64,000 nucleotides of DNA from Piezodorus guildinii (GCA_023052935.1 CM041293.1:55292725-55356724); one strand, 5' to 3'; counted from the stretch's first letter, positions 44,928 to 57,249 are shown. Notes: a model not told the origin generated them from the sequence alone. Translations and numbers: made by a program.

Positions 44928-45125
44928 ACGTAGAGAATCAAGACCCGCTAATGACCCGAAAGGGTAGATGCGGAATAGCAAATAAATAAATAAATAAATT
45001 TATATAATTCTTTTTCGCTACCAAATCTTTAAAAGATACTCCCATAAAGGAAAAACACTGACTAGATAACCGAAAAGTTTATTGTTTTTAAAAATATCCG
45101 ATTAATAATGTAAAATTACAAGATC

Positions 45126-45243
45126 GTTCAGTGTCAAAAGTATTCGGAAATCGTAATATCCTGTTGTTTAATGGTTTTAAATTTTAATATTCTCACCAAT
45201 CTTCGACATAATTTTATGTTATAAACAATTCTCCTCGCTCATG

Positions 45244-45280
<37 letters not shown>

Positions 45281-46413
45281 TATATATATATATATCCAAC
45301 CATTAAAAGATTTTTTTTTAAATAAGGCCCTAAAATAAAAACTCAACGATCATACAACGCCCTCGAATAATTTTTAACACGTTCACACGTTAACACCAAA
45401 GAGAAATAGTTGAGATGTTGAAAAAAAAATTGATGAGAATATATGGATGGCTATGTACAGTGTAGATAATACATTAATAAAATATAAAACCAAAAAAGTA
45501 AGCGTCCAAAAAATATTAAATGTTAAAACTGAAAGACTGACTATTCATCAAATAAGTAAACAATACCTCAAATGAGTAAACCTTAACTTATTTATGAATT
45601 TTTCAGAACTTCTGTATTCGCAATAAATTTTTCAACTGTTAGCCGCGTTCTAAAAACATTTTACGAAAAAGAAAACATGGTATAAGAAGTAAGGAAAACG
45701 TCTATCAGCAGGCAAGGAAATAAGAGAATAGGCTGAATGTTTGTAACATTTTTTAAAGAGAAGGTTGGTGAATTAAAATGTTTACAGATGACTCTCATAC
45801 TAAAATACATGGTCCTTATGAAAAAATTTTGGTTTGGAGGAAACCAAATAAAGAATTTAGTATTAATTAAGAATTTAGACCTTGAGCGGTCAGTGAACGT
45901 GCGTTTTTCTTTGAAAAAGTTTGATAACATTGGATTCATGGACAGAATTATTGATATGTTTGTGTATTTTTTAAGTATGAAAAGCCAGAATTAAAAGTAG
46001 AAGAAAAATTAGGAATAAATCAAATTATTAACATACGCGCGACCATGACTCTGGGCATATATACGTTATCTATTCATATTTAGTCGCTCTAAAACTTTCA
46101 AAAAGTTCCCTAAATCCCTCTTCCATTATTTCTTTCAAATTTAATTAACTATTTTTGGGTCTTAATAAAATGGAAAATTAGGAAATATTATATTAAAAAT
46201 GAAATTGGCCTCAAGATACAATAAGTGTTGGAGTGGGGTAATATTTCACACTAAACAATTAATTAATTTGTAAGATCAATTCCTAGTTGGCTAAAATCTA
46301 TAATTATACAAAAGTTTTTACCAGCTGGATGTTGGTAATTGGATCATAATTATTTATGATCACTGCACTAATAAAACTAGGAAACCACGAAATTCCGAAT
46401 ACTTTTGACACCA
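45126..46413 (+). mobile_element. Tc1-like element, inner copy, with transposase remnants
   Basis: Ends: CAGTGTCAAAAGTATTCGGAA at about 45133 and TTCCGAATACTTTTGACAC ending near 46413. Broken transposase frames include a KTERLTIHQ-type N-terminal part (45530s) and WRKPNKEF (about 45835-45860), a signature found in the catalytic half of Tc1-like transposases. Many stops; not functional. A (TA)n tract lies inside. Confidence 0.55.
45243..45297. repeat. (TA)n microsatellite
   Basis: About 27 TA units with one GA interruption. Confidence 0.95.
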
Positions 46414-46626
46414 TTAACATACACTATTTCTATTTTTTTCATAAATAAACGTTCAGTACGTTAATAATAAAATGATTGTTGTCGTAATTTTAGGTTTTAG
46501 CTATTGTATACCTTCCTTCTAACATTATAAAGTGGTTAGTAAATCTTTAAAAATATAAAAAATAAGTTAAAAACAAGTGAATTACAGAATAGTAGTGAAT
46601 TGGGAATACTTTTGACACTCACTGTA

Positions 46627-47393
46627 TTTAAAGGTTATCAACCTCTTTTATAGAAAAACTGTCCTACCCATCACTGACTACTATAGTTGTTTTACTCTTA
46701 CATACTAAATCTTTTATTAGATTTCCTCCAAACCATAATTTTTCTATAGGAACCGTGTATTTTAGGAAGGAACTAATCTGTAAAAATTTAAATTCACAAA
46801 CTTATTTTTTTTTATGTTTACAGACATTCAACCTATTCTCTTATAGCCTGCTGAAAGACTTTTTCTTTTTCCATGTGTTACTTTTCATCATATCTTTTTA
46901 GAATGTTGTGAACAGTTGAAACACTTATTGTGCATCTAGAAGTTCCAAAAAAATCATAAATAAGCTTGGGTTTATTCATTTGAGGATATTTTTTTTTCTC
47001 ATTTGATGAATAATCAGTCTTTCAATTTTAACAGTTAATATTTTTTGGATGGCCTCTTTGTTCCTTTTATATTTTATAATTGTATCCCCCTATATTATAC
47101 TCTGGCATCCACATATTCTCACAAATTTCATTTGAGAGGTATCATTCATTTCATTTTAAAAAAATTTCAGAAGCTGCTGTTCTATTGTTAACAGTTTCTT
47201 TTTATGTCTTATTTTAATTACTTTTATTTTTGGGTTGGGTATAAGTTGCATTGGAGAGAAGAATGATTTTAATTAATTTATAGTTTAAATAAACATTTAT
47301 TTTTTATTTATTTATTTAAAGTCACTTTATGCTACTGTAAAAAAATAATAAAAAAATACGGATTCCAAATGCTTTTAACACTCACTGTGCATA
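46627..47393 (-). pseudogene. Tc1-like element, third copy, one end preserved
   Basis: The right end (47360-47393) on the minus strand reads CAGTGAGTGTTAAAAGCATT, matching the 40083 end with C/T changes. On the minus strand the body holds the same N-terminal transposase fossil as 7285-7824 (near identical over hundreds of bases) and, at 46715-46740, a WRK signature. The left side adjoins the outer Tc1-like element, so that element may have inserted into or beside this copy. Confidence 0.5.
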
Positions 47394-47725
47394 TGGAAGT
47401 ACTTCAAAAATCTGTTTGCACATTCATTTTACCTTCTCACTTTTTTGCGTTTATTGGTTGTCTTTCCAATAAATTAGTTTAGATCCAATTATATGTAAAA
47501 AAATCATTGAAGAAATTATTTGTTTTGTTTGTTATTGTAATTATTATTACAATATTTTGAGTTTTAAAGCATGTTTAATGGCATTAAAAAAAGTATTGTA
47601 CTCTATGTTACATTTACTACGTCTATTAAATGTGTACTAATAAAACTGACGAATTTTAAAATTTACTAGAATGTATAAAACGTTCAATTAGCTCATATTA
47701 TTTACTAGCCCGGTTCCTGACCACA

Positions 47726-47745
47726 GCCTCCGTGGCGCAATCGGC

Positions 47746-47782
<37 letters not shown>

Positions 47783-47799
47783 GAGCCCACCCGGGGGCG
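47726..47799 (+). tRNA. tRNA-Asn (GTT)
   Basis: A 74-nt cloverleaf. The acceptor stem GCCTCCG pairs with CGGGGGC (47792-47798, one G-U), and the discriminator is G. The A box TGGCGCAATCGG and the B box GGTTCGAGCCC fit the pol III promoter. The anticodon loop CTGTTAAC has anticodon GTT. No CCA is encoded. A TTACTTTTTTTTT terminator follows directly. All stems pair, so it looks functional. This is the only convincing host gene in the window. Confidence 0.95.
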
Positions 47800-48357
47800 T
47801 TACTTTTTTTTTTTTCTTTTTTTTTTATTATTCGTATGACGTTATTTTTAAAAAAATAATTCACTTTATTGTTAAATGCATATCGATTTATACTCGACGC
47901 GTATGTGATTACCAGTTTAATGTCGAGAAAACCATCGAACATTTTATTTTGATAAGCATTTAAATCCAAATACTTCCGTTTCAACAATCTCGAAATTGCA
48001 TATCGAAGACTCTACAATGAAATAATTATAAAAAACAATCCGGTCATAAGCCGGATTTTTCCGTCGAACTAGTGGGGGAATCTTGATAATTTAAGTTGAG
48101 AGAATGGTGGAAGTAAATTGTTTTTAGGATTACAGAAAAATGTAATGTGAGATTGAAAGAAAGGAAATATTTCCAGTCGCCATAAGTATTAAGGCAGTAC
48201 CTTAGTAATCTCAAGTCTGAAACCACGCTGGTTCGTATCCGGTCGAGCAAGTTAAAACAAATCAACTTCAGAGATCCATCTTGTTGAATACACGGGTCGA
48301 TTTACATTTAAAATCGATTGTTAAAATAATATGTTAAATCGTATCTTGGGGGCTGTA

Positions 48358-48437
48358 GCTTGGATGTAGTCATTTGTAATTGACTGTGTAGACTAAGAGT
48401 GGTGGAATTCGCATTGAATTTTCGGGTTCGCAAAGAA
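48358..48437 (+). pseudogene. Short LINE 3' relic (RTE-like family)
   Basis: GACTGTGTAGAC, GGTGGAATTCGCATTGAA and TTCGGGTTCGC run parallel to the end of the 10-kb LINE (GTCTGTGTAGGCGG, GTGGTATCGGCATCGAA, TTCGGGTTCGC). Heavily diverged; only the last 80 bases are recognisable. Confidence 0.4.
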
Positions 48438-49573
48438 TTTCTACAGAAACAGGTGTTTTATTAAAACATCTATTATATTGGTTTTATCGCCTTTCATCAC
48501 TCTCCATTAAATTTTACAACTTTGTGTATAGAATTTTTTTTTTTTTTTTTATCTTTATTTATTGTAATCTACACCTGTCACTTTTCCGCGACAATAAGCA
48601 GATGCGCTGTATATATATTGTAAGAGCTGGCATGTCAGGCATGAGGGAGGTCAGTACCCAGCGGCACCTCCTCCTAACGTGAAAATCATAAGTTTTAAAT
48701 AAGGAGATGATCCCTTAACCAGCTCCTTTTCAACCTTCTTCTGGTGAGTTCCGGCATTTCCGTTGTCGCCATGTTTTGAATGAGTGTGTTGTAATGTCCG
48801 TGAAGTTTGTCACGGAATCTCTTGTATGAAGTATGAATGTAGTCTTGAACAGTAGGTATATGTAGGTCTGTATGTAAAGTTTTGTTACTCACGTACCAAG
48901 GTGAGCGATTTGTGTATAGAATAATTTTTCTAAAATCTTTTGCTTTCCTACGGTATATGATACATCTATAAGTTTTTATGTTTAAAATTGCACAAAAAAT
49001 GTTATGTTTGTTCTGTTCTCCTTTTGTTGTACATCGAATTCGTTTAACTTATATATTTAGACGTTTTTTTATCAATGCTAACTTCAAAAAAGGGTTTATT
49101 TTTTTCGAATCTACAAAATTATAAATTCTTTAGAGGGAGAAAATTCTAATAATCGGCATTTAAGCCATGTCATACTATTTCAATCAGAATGAAATCTATA
49201 TGATATTAAAGCAAATTGAATTTTAAATCGAAATAGCGAGCTCAATTAAAATCGTTAGAGCCGTTTTAGAGAAAATCGTAAAAAGGTGCAAAGTGTAGGG
49301 AAAGAAGTAGATCTTTCGGTCAGCTGATTTTGAAGATGTTGCTGTAACATCTTTGACGTATATTTGGCTTAAAAATGAAATTTTAATTTCATACTAATTT
49401 TCGTTTTCGCGCTAGACTTACCACACACAGACCATTTTCCGGGACTTAGCTACATGGACTCGTTTCATCCTAAAACGTGTATTTTTGTTGAAAACTATAA
49501 TTCGTAAATTATCATGATCGCAATACTTTCCCTTACTATATATTTGACTTATAGATAAGTGGAAGTAAAAAAG
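48438..49573 (-). repeat. Family X repeat, copy 4 (interrupted by a Jockey-like fragment)
   Basis: Family X landmarks in reverse orientation: GGTGTTTTATTAAAACATC, CTTTGTGTATAGAAT, CGCGCTAGACTTACCACACA, GATCGCAATACTTTCCC and the TATATATTTGACTTATAGATAAG end. The insertion at 48535-48908 splits it. Confidence 0.6.
48535..48908 (-). mobile_element. 374-bp Jockey-like LINE 3' fragment with perfect TSD
   Basis: TTTGTGTATAGAAT lies at 48521-48534 and 48909-48922. The poly-T at 48535-48550 is the A tail of a minus-strand insertion. The minus strand encodes 65 C-terminal residues, with LHIPTVQDYI and RRRLKRSWLRDHLLI, homologous to the end of the Jockey-like protein at 29930-30844 (RRLKRRWPRDLLV). Confidence 0.9.
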
Positions 49574-50769
49574 GATTTTTTATAAATTGATGAGGAATCA
49601 TTAAATTCATGTTTCCCGTTATGCTATCCATTTCTTCTTTTCTCGTTACATATCATGTCTTCTGCATTATGTTGTAATTATTTTGCTTTAAACCATAGCA
49701 ATTATGGGTATGTGGTTATCTTTGTAATTGTTGTTCTTTTTGCCCAGACCAAAAGGTTCCTTTGTACTTTTTATTTCTCTAAGGATGCGCTACATTAATG
49801 ATGATAAAAGAATATAAAATAACCATTCCAAGACCTTCAAAATTAAAGTTTTAAATCATTTGTTATACAATGAATTGTATAGAATTAATAGACCGTAATA
49901 CTTTTATATACTGCTTTTTGTTTCTATATCGTAAAAACAATAAATATTTTTTTTAAATAAAGAATAATTCTATAAAAGGAAGAAATACACGATGGAATAT
50001 GAAGGCAAACTGAATTTAGTAGAATATGACGGGTTAAGTATTATTAAAATTAATAGTTTATTTTCCTGCCAATATATTTTCTTCTTTTTTGCTATTTATT
50101 TTAAAATTCTAAACTTTAACTTAATCATATACCTTACTTTGCCAACTATGTAGTTCATTTTTTCTAAGATTTTTTTAAAAAAACTTATATGTTAAATTTT
50201 GGTCCTGAATTTTAAAACTCTAGTTAGCAAATTAAACTATAAATATTTTTAAATCACCATCTCATGATTGTTAATCCTTTAGAAGAATTTGAAACCTTTC
50301 TCTTTTCTTGTTAATTTTTTTCATGGTTTGAATTTTGGTCAGTAAGAAAATGGCCGTTCTTTCTCGATTGTGCACTCACTCATACCTTTTGTCATGTTCG
50401 AAAATGAAGAAAGAAAAAAAAAATGTGAGATATTTGCAAACTGTAGCGGATCCAGGCCAGCGTGTTTTATTTTATTTATTTATCTTTTGTATGAAAGCTT
50501 TTATTTTTAGGGAAGGAACTTTGGTTCGGATGAGAATTGGTTTAGTATACTTGTCAACATAAATAAAGCCAAGTTAATCAAGTTTTGAGTGTTGCAGTAC
50601 TTTAAATAAGATAGGAGTAGGGTGAATTTTTCTTTTCTCACCTTATTCTCCGTGGATCCATAACTGGTTATAATGCTTCATAGGTGTGACTAGCATTCTA
50701 TTTTTTTCATTAGGAACTATTTTTTTTCCCGCTTTCCGGCTTATATAGTGCACTGCAGCCTCTTATTAG
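49574..50769. other. AT-rich noncoding stretch
   Basis: No gene or resolvable repeat seen. Open frames are short and of random composition. Confidence 0.35.
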
Positions 50770-51740
50770 GTATATTGTGTCCCGTCCATTCTCCTGTTTA
50801 TACATGCCTATTGTCTTGATGAATGTGACCAAACTGTAGGTGTTAATCAGTTCACACAACTTAGGATTAAAATACTGTCGCTTTCAAAATGGTAAAACCG
50901 TATCCTTGCAATCTTTGGACAACTGCATACCATATGATATGCAGTTTCATCTTTCATCTTGCAGAACCTGCAAGTCGGCGAGGCAACCTACCCCATATTG
51001 TGAAGATGCTGGTTAAGCTGATTTTGTCTCGTATAAAGTCCTATCACTCTCCTTAGGGATATCCTGTCCATTGAGAGTAGTGTACAACTTGTCTTTTTGC
51101 AGGGTCCTTCCAAGAACATCTTAGAGCTATGCTGCTTTCCAGTATCCCTCCAATATTACCTAGATCTATTGCCAGCAGCCGGCTTGGGCAGACCTTTTGC
51201 TTAGCCTAGGCTTATTCCACAGACAGGTTCAGGTGTAGAGGGTAACTGAGCAGAACCCCTCCTTGTGAGAGTATCACCTCTCTCATCGCCCAAAATGCCT
51301 GAGTTACCAGGCACCCAATGAACTCGGACCTTATTCAGCAGAGAGTGTGTATTGAGATTTATTTTACATTCCTCTACTAGTTTCGACCTAGTCATGTAGC
51401 TACCCAAGGTCTGGTAGCAGCTTGATTATCCGAATGGATAGTTATAATTCAGCCTGAAAGACTTAACTATGTTTGCCTAGAGAGATGGATATCCCTTCCC
51501 TGGATTTGTCCATTCTCTATATTCCAGCCCTTGAGCCTAACTCTGCCAGGGATCCGTCTGTGTAACAATTGGCTTTATAGTAACTATACTTTCTTCGACA
51601 TGTCAACTCAAATTTCAAGATTGAATTACCTTTTTTCTTAAAATCATCGATGGTTCTGAAAAAAAACAAACAATGGAACTGTTTATGGGTGAAAGGCGTG
51701 TGCGTCAGCTTATTGCTGATCAATGAATTCAAAATACTGG
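50770..51740 (-). pseudogene. RNase H-bearing LINE fragment, minus strand
   Basis: The minus strand reads CYTDGSLAELGSRAGI (start of RNase H), then about 330 bases on, VRVHWVPGNSGILGDERGDTL (the W-V-P-G-x-S/H motif, with the usual His replaced by Asn), then a knuckle near 50950 (CRFC, then AYHMVCSCP). Frames shift between these parts. It is the same LINE type as the split copy at 22915-28710. Confidence 0.65.
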
Positions 51741-52581
51741 GTGTTTCAGGAGTATTTGGCCAGACTTCAGCATTAAATTAAGGACCTCGGAACATAAAAA
51801 AGGTTTCTGGGGTGTCCGGAAATACGCAATTAAAGAGGTAGAGTCGAAAATGTTTTTCAGGCATTATCAGTATATCACTTCTCAGGAATCGATTTTTCTA
51901 TAAAAACTCTGGAATAGAAGTTGTAGATCATTAAATTCTACAAGAATTGTTTCATCGCAATTAAACCTACCGTCCCTAGGCTCGAAGATAACTAAGTTGA
52001 GGTCTTAAATATCAGGTGTTTTTCCTTAGATCAAATAATTTAAATGTAATCATCAGGGAATGAATTTATAAGAGTTTCTTGAATATGAAGACGTTAAGAG
52101 ATTTGCCGTGAGCAATCAATAAAATACACCTTTATCAAGTCTCCTGAAAACGTGGTATTCTCATCTTAAACCAGAAACAAAATTCTATGCCAAAATGATT
52201 ATTAATGCATTCCTCTAAGGGTGCATTTACGTCTAAGGATATTCATTGATAGGAGTTATTCTGGCTATAGTTAATTAATAGTTTCAAAATTTTTTATAAA
52301 TAACTTCATCTATTTATGTATTATTGGAGTTTTTCTGAAAACACACTGCATTAATATCCGAATAATTTTTATCTTTTTTGAGATCCTTAATTCATATTTA
52401 AAATTTACACACATCCATATTTACTAACACTCCCTCCATAATAGTTTTTCTTAACTTTCATAAATCCGTTCCCATGATTACGTTTAAATGTTTGATCATA
52501 GGATAAAAACATAATATTTAGGTTATAATTGTAATCCATTTGGGTGAATACATTTATTTATAGGGTTTTTTAAATTAAAAA

Positions 52582-53060
52582 GACGATCCATTTTACACTG
52601 AACAATCCTTTTATTTCTTTTTTCTCTCTGCTACGTCTGGGCCTTTGCCATTTTCAAGGATCCTACTTTAAACAGTCCCGTATATTGCATATATTAAATT
52701 AATACGTCAAGGAACTAGAGTCACCAATGTTTTTCAGGCATTTTGTAGCTTCTCAGGAATCGTAATTATCAGAGAAATCTCTAGAATAAATGTTGTAAGG
52801 TCATTTAATTCGACAAATATTCTTTCCAAGCAATTGAACTTAGAATCCTTGGGCACGGACTCAGTTGAAGCCCTAAATATTATGAAGTTCTTTTTAAATA
52901 ATAAAAACGATCTATTTAACACTCAAAAATCCTTTTATTTTTTGTTTTCTCTCTCCTACGTTTCGGGCTTTGCCATTTTCAAGAATTCTACTTTAAACAG
53001 TCCCGTATATTGCATATCTTAAATTAATACGTCAAGGAATTAGAGTCACAAATGTTTTTC
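52582..53060. repeat. Diverged tandem duplication, unit about 320 bp
   Basis: Blocks at 52582-52740 and 52905-53060 match: GCCATTTTCAAG, CTACTTTAAACAGTCCCGTA, TTAAATTAATACGTCAAGGAA and AATGTTTTTCAG occur in both. The flanking AATGTTTTTCAGGCATT motif also occurs at 51850, and a related segment at 54060-54200. Unknown family, no ORF. Confidence 0.5.
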
Positions 53061-53064
53061 AGCA

Positions 53065-53945
53065 TTAACTTTTTTTTTTTTTTTTTTTTTACAATTTTTT
53101 ATTGAGTATTATTACAATCTATCTCAATTTGAACATCAATAATAGTGGTGAAAGATAACATACATACTTCATTCATACAATATTTACACAGTAATAAAAT
53201 TACAATAAAATATATATACAATAATAAATCAATACAATAGTAACAAAGTCTATAAATAACTCATACCTATATACACGTCATACATTCATCACATTGAGTT
53301 GAGAATCTAGCCAGTGCTAGAACTCCAATATATACATATTTACAAGAGGTCCCGGGTCCACTGCTGTTTCATCCTTCTAGGTGGATGGTAAGGTTGTGTG
53401 GAGCTGGATAGGGATTGAGCTAGAGGATTAGGATGATTAATGGGGTTCTGGTGGAATTAGGTCTGAAATAAATGGAACATTAAGGTATAGTTGGAGACAT
53501 AATAAGGAGCATTAACTATTGTTCGGAGGACTTTGGATTGAATGCGTTTGATGTTAGAGCGTTTGGCTGCCCCCTACAGTTCAAGTCCGTAGGTCCAGAT
53601 AGGCTTCAGTATTGTCTTGTATATTAATAATTTGTTGTCCAATGTAAGTTCAGATTTTCTTTTAAGTAGTCGATATAACTGTCTGAATCGTTAGTTGAGT
53701 TCTTGTCTTTTAAGTCTTGTATTTGGGTTCCATGTCTAATAGTAAGCCAAGATACCGGAGTGTATCTAAGGAAGGAATTGGTAATGAGTTGAAATAAACT
53801 GGCGGACAGGATTTTCGTCTAAGAGTGAATGTTACATGTTAACATTTGGCTTTGTTCACTTTTATACGCCAGTTGTTACACCAGTGTTCGATAAGGAAAA
53901 TGTGTCTTTGCAGGTTTAAGGATGCTGAGGCATTATCAATTTTAT
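53065..53945 (-). pseudogene. Jockey-like LINE 3' fragment, minus strand, with A tail
   Basis: The poly-T at about 53069-53090 is the minus-strand tail. The minus strand encodes, with stops, WRIKVNKAKC, TLRYLGL, IYKTILKPIWTYGLEL and KVLRTIVNAPYYVSN, and near the tail a RRMKQQWTRDLL end. All align with the Jockey-like protein at 29930-30844. Target duplication is uncertain (GCATTA-type matches on both sides). Confidence 0.7.
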
Positions 53946-54389
53946 ATATAGTCATATACGTAACGTATGAGAGAGAAAATAAAAATAAAAGGATTGTTGA
54001 GGGAAAAATGGATCATCTTTTAATTTAAAGTAATCAAATAATATTTAGGGCATCAACTGAGTTATCTTTATACCCTGAAATTAGTTTTTGTGGAATTAAA
54101 TGACTAGACAACATTTATTCTAGAGATTTTTCTGAAAATTCTGATTCCTGATAATGCTGAAAAAACATTTTCGACTCTAGTAACTTGACTGCGCATTTCC
54201 GGATACATCTTTAGAGGACTTTTTTTTTCTTATTTTGAGATCTTTAATTCAATCATGAAGTCTGGCCACTTAACCCTTAATCACCCTGTATATTTAGTAT
54301 TATCATTACCAATAGCTCCGTATTACAAAACGGGGTCATAACTGTTACGTCAGGCGGAAACCGCTTATCGAGTTTTTAATGACTTCTAC

Positions 54390-54800
54390 CTTTGAGGCTA
54401 CATTTCAGTATCATCGCTGTTTACAGGCGCGGTTTTTTCCTTCCATTTAAGTACACAGAGGGTGGTTGTCGAGGCCTGGGAACGGGGGGCATGAGTCAAG
54501 GCAGAGATGTGTTTTTGCTAGGAGAGAGGTGTAAGACCTACCTGGAGGCTCCAGGTAACTCCAGAACAGAGTTGAGATGGCTACCTGTTGCGCTGGTCTA
54601 TTGTTGCCAGTTGGGAATGTCGAAGGGAGCCGAAGTGCGGAGAAGAATGTCGAAGTTGGCCGATCCCGAACGAAGCTGGCTCAGTCCGCACCGCGACACC
54701 TGCTTTCACCTGCGGCATTCAGTCAGTTCTACAACTTAACAATGGATTCACCTTCATAACTTCATCACTATTTACCGCCGCTTCGCAAAAATGTGAGTTT
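54390..54800. other. GC-rich island, not identified
   Basis: A sharply GC-richer 350-base patch in AT-rich surroundings. Several overlapping frames are open; the longest (115 codons from 54392) contains LEAPGNSRTELRWLPVALVY. A similar L-E-x-P-G-x-S-R pattern occurs in the island at 58310-58495. No known domain, no TSD, no splice pattern that stands out. Confidence 0.35.
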
Positions 54801-54851
54801 TTATATATTTTTTTACGAGCCCATTACTTTATTACTTATAAAAAAAATCAT

Positions 54852-55745
54852 GTGCGGGCGACAAGACTTCCACTTACCTCGACTGTTAAAATAAATTTAA
54901 AAACTATTAAATATACTTCAATTTGAAAAATATTTTAAGTTGTTTTTAATAAAAGGTATTCATTTTCGTTGGAAACATAATTTTGATCAGATAATATAAC
55001 TATATGAAATTTTAATTAGTAATAAGTTTATTCCCTATTTGTCACTGTAAATTATTACGTTTTACAACTTTTTGTATAAATAATATTTTTTCTAAAATCT
55101 TTCTCTTTCCAAGGGTATATTATACGTCTTTATTACTGTTCTTATTATAAAAAAAAATAAATAAATAAAAATATTGCAAAAAAGTTTGGCATAGTTTTTC
55201 TCTTTTGTCATTTAGTCTATCAAATTGCCGTCCTTCATTAATGTCATTAAGATGACTTAGTTAATCTTTTGAAATGTTCAAAATCAAAGGTAGTTAAGAG
55301 GAATAAAATTTAAAATACCGGCATTTAAGCCCGGTCAGACTATATCAATCAGAATGAAACCTACATCAAATCAAAGCCCATTAAATTGTGGATCTATATG
55401 GAGAGTTTAATTAAAATCGTTAGAAGCGTATTTGAGAAAATACTTAAAAGGTGCAAATTGTATGGTATTAAGTCGCTCTTCTGGTTAGCTGATTTTTATG
55501 AAAAAGTTTCTGTAACATCTCGGGCGTATATTTGTCTTAAATATGAAATTTCAGATTCGTGCGACTTTTCGTTTTGCGTTAGACTTACCACACACGCACA
55601 GACCTTATTTTGGGACTTAGTGATTTGGACTCAGAAGGCCCTAAAACGTGTATTTCCGTCGAAAACTGGAATTTAAAAATTTTCAGGATCGCCGCAATAC
55701 TTTGCGTTACTATACATTTTATGTAAAGGTGAGTGAAAGTATTAT
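54852..55745 (-). repeat. Family X repeat, copy 5
   Basis: Begins GTGCGGGCGACAAGACTTCC and ends TTTATGTAAAGGTGAGTGAAAG. In between are CCCGGTCAGACTATATC, ACATCTCGGGCGTATATTTG and TTTTCAGGATCGCCGCAATAC. Reading frames in it are by-products. Confidence 0.6.
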
Positions 55746-57180
55746 ACCCTCATTCACTGGCTCAGATGTATCTAAATCTTCTGTATTTGATTCTAATCTA
55801 CTCTGTACATCCACAACATATATACATATACTTAACACATTAACGAGAACTTAGCATATTTGCACTGATACTCGATGTGGAATTACCGAAAAACCGCAAT
55901 CATATGAACATTTCATACCTTGACTAAACAAGCTATTATCTTGTTATTATTATTATTTATTTTTGCCTGAAATGCTGCATATTTTTGTAGAATGTTATCA
56001 GTCCTTAAAGTTCAAAATCGTTATCAGTTGACCACCTGTTGGTATGCCCCTCCGCCCATTAGTTCGTGTTGCCAACGAAGTTCGCTGCACTTAAGTCATT
56101 TCTGAGTCTTAATATGTATCAACTTTATAATTAACTTTAGTGTTTATTCCATTACGTTGTTAGAATCAATTTGTTAAGAAATGCATTCTGTTTTTAGGTG
56201 AATTTTCATATTTTAAACTTAAGAATATAAATTGTCAGTAATTCTGGTTTGTTATTTTCAATAATGAACCTTTGTAATTGACAACAAAAAGAATTATCCC
56301 TCTTCAAAATTTGGTTCAAGATATGTTTAACCCGTATAACGAATAAATAAAAATCTGTTTGTCCGCCGTAGGAATTAAAAATATTCTAATTGGTATTGTA
56401 ATTGCTATTCGATAAAGAATTAAATTTCCTACCAAACAAAAAACCCTGTTAATAGGCAATTAAGTAATTTGAAAAGCAATAATTCAAAGGATAATATCAA
56501 TCACTACTGCTGATTTCATAACGCTATACCTCAGCTAGTGGTTAACTAATTTCAATGATTCTTTTTTTCATTTTGTCGAAAATTTAATTCCCTATCAAAT
56601 AGCACTATAAGCAAAATTTAAAAAATGGCATTTATTTATTAATTAGGACAAACGCATCTTGAAACGTAAGCTCTAAAGTTTAGGACAAACTATAATAATT
56701 ATTCGTTAATTTATATTGTATAAATACGGTCTAATATTATATGAATGTGGTCTCATATCACCAACTTAAAAAAAAAAAAAATAAATAAAATAAGATAAAC
56801 CGATTGTAAACGTAATAATGAATCATGCTATCTGAATTAATGGCGTTGTGAAATGAGAGAAGTATTACATAAATTATAAGCCTTTTTTAGATGCACCTGA
56901 AGAAGGCTTGAAGGCCGAAACGTATTCATCGACAAACAATGGTGAAGACGAACCAGCATATTTATTTTGATGTATTATTTTAAGGTTTATCATTAAATTA
57001 CTAATTAAAATTGTAAAATTTGTCATCTGAGATCATATTAAAAGAAAAGTACTTAAGGACCGGTTTCATGTTTAATTTTTGTTTAATCCAGTTTCCGTGA
57101 TTCATGATAATGCCCAATATAAAGTTGTTGTTTTTTTATATGGCCCCAGATCAAACCTTTGGCATTTAATTAAATAAAAA
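55746..57180. other. AT-rich noncoding stretch with a Penelope-type end motif
   Basis: No gene. At 56893-56925 the plus strand reads CCTGAAGAAGGC, TTGAAGGCCGAAACGTATTC, a hammerhead-like stem II plus GAAAC arrangement with CUGAAGA in place of CUGAUGA. Confidence 0.35.
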
Positions 57181-57181
57181 G

Positions 57182-57182
<1 letters not shown>

Positions 57183-57245
<63 letters not shown>
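57183..57245. repeat. (TA)n microsatellite
   Basis: About 30 TA units. Confidence 0.95.

Positions 57246-57249
<4 letters not shown>

Larger units (their letters stand above)
40163..44996 (+). mobile_element. 4.8-kb I-like LINE with 13-bp TSD
   Basis: AATTTATATAATT lies at 40150-40162 and 44997-45009, the second directly after the TAAATAAATAAATAAA tail. Gene order is ORF1 (zinc knuckle), 26-base gap, then ORF2 with APE, RT, RNase H and a C-terminal CCHC knuckle. APE plus RT plus RNase H with a (TAAA)n tail fits the I clade. The TSD is A/T-only, which lowers its weight. The 5' end has an odd palindromic filler (see 40163-40256). Confidence 0.8.
40083..46624. mobile_element. Tc1-like element, outer shell, split by an I-like LINE and a second Tc1-like copy
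   Basis: The left end starts CAGTGAGTGTCAAAAGTATT (40083-40102). The right end at 46599-46624 is its inverted match with a few changes (AATACTTTTGACACTCACTG). Both ends are flanked by TA (40081-40082, 46625-46626), the Tc1/mariner target duplication. The original body is reduced to short AT-rich pieces; most of the interior is later insertions. Confidence 0.55.

Noticed and set aside
41958..44941. Long minus-strand frames (up to 221 residues) opposite the I-like LINE
   Set aside because: They mirror the coding frames of ORF2 and RNase H and show no independent motifs.
47745..47987. 80-residue minus-strand frame with a GWARTTNLSVNSRTR-like end
   Set aside because: It reads through the antisense of the tRNA-Asn, a common false protein.
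48044..48265. Possible second tRNA (B-box-like GGTTCGTATCC at about 48230)
   Set aside because: No pairing acceptor stem or proper anticodon arm could be drawn on either strand; at best a decayed tRNA relic.
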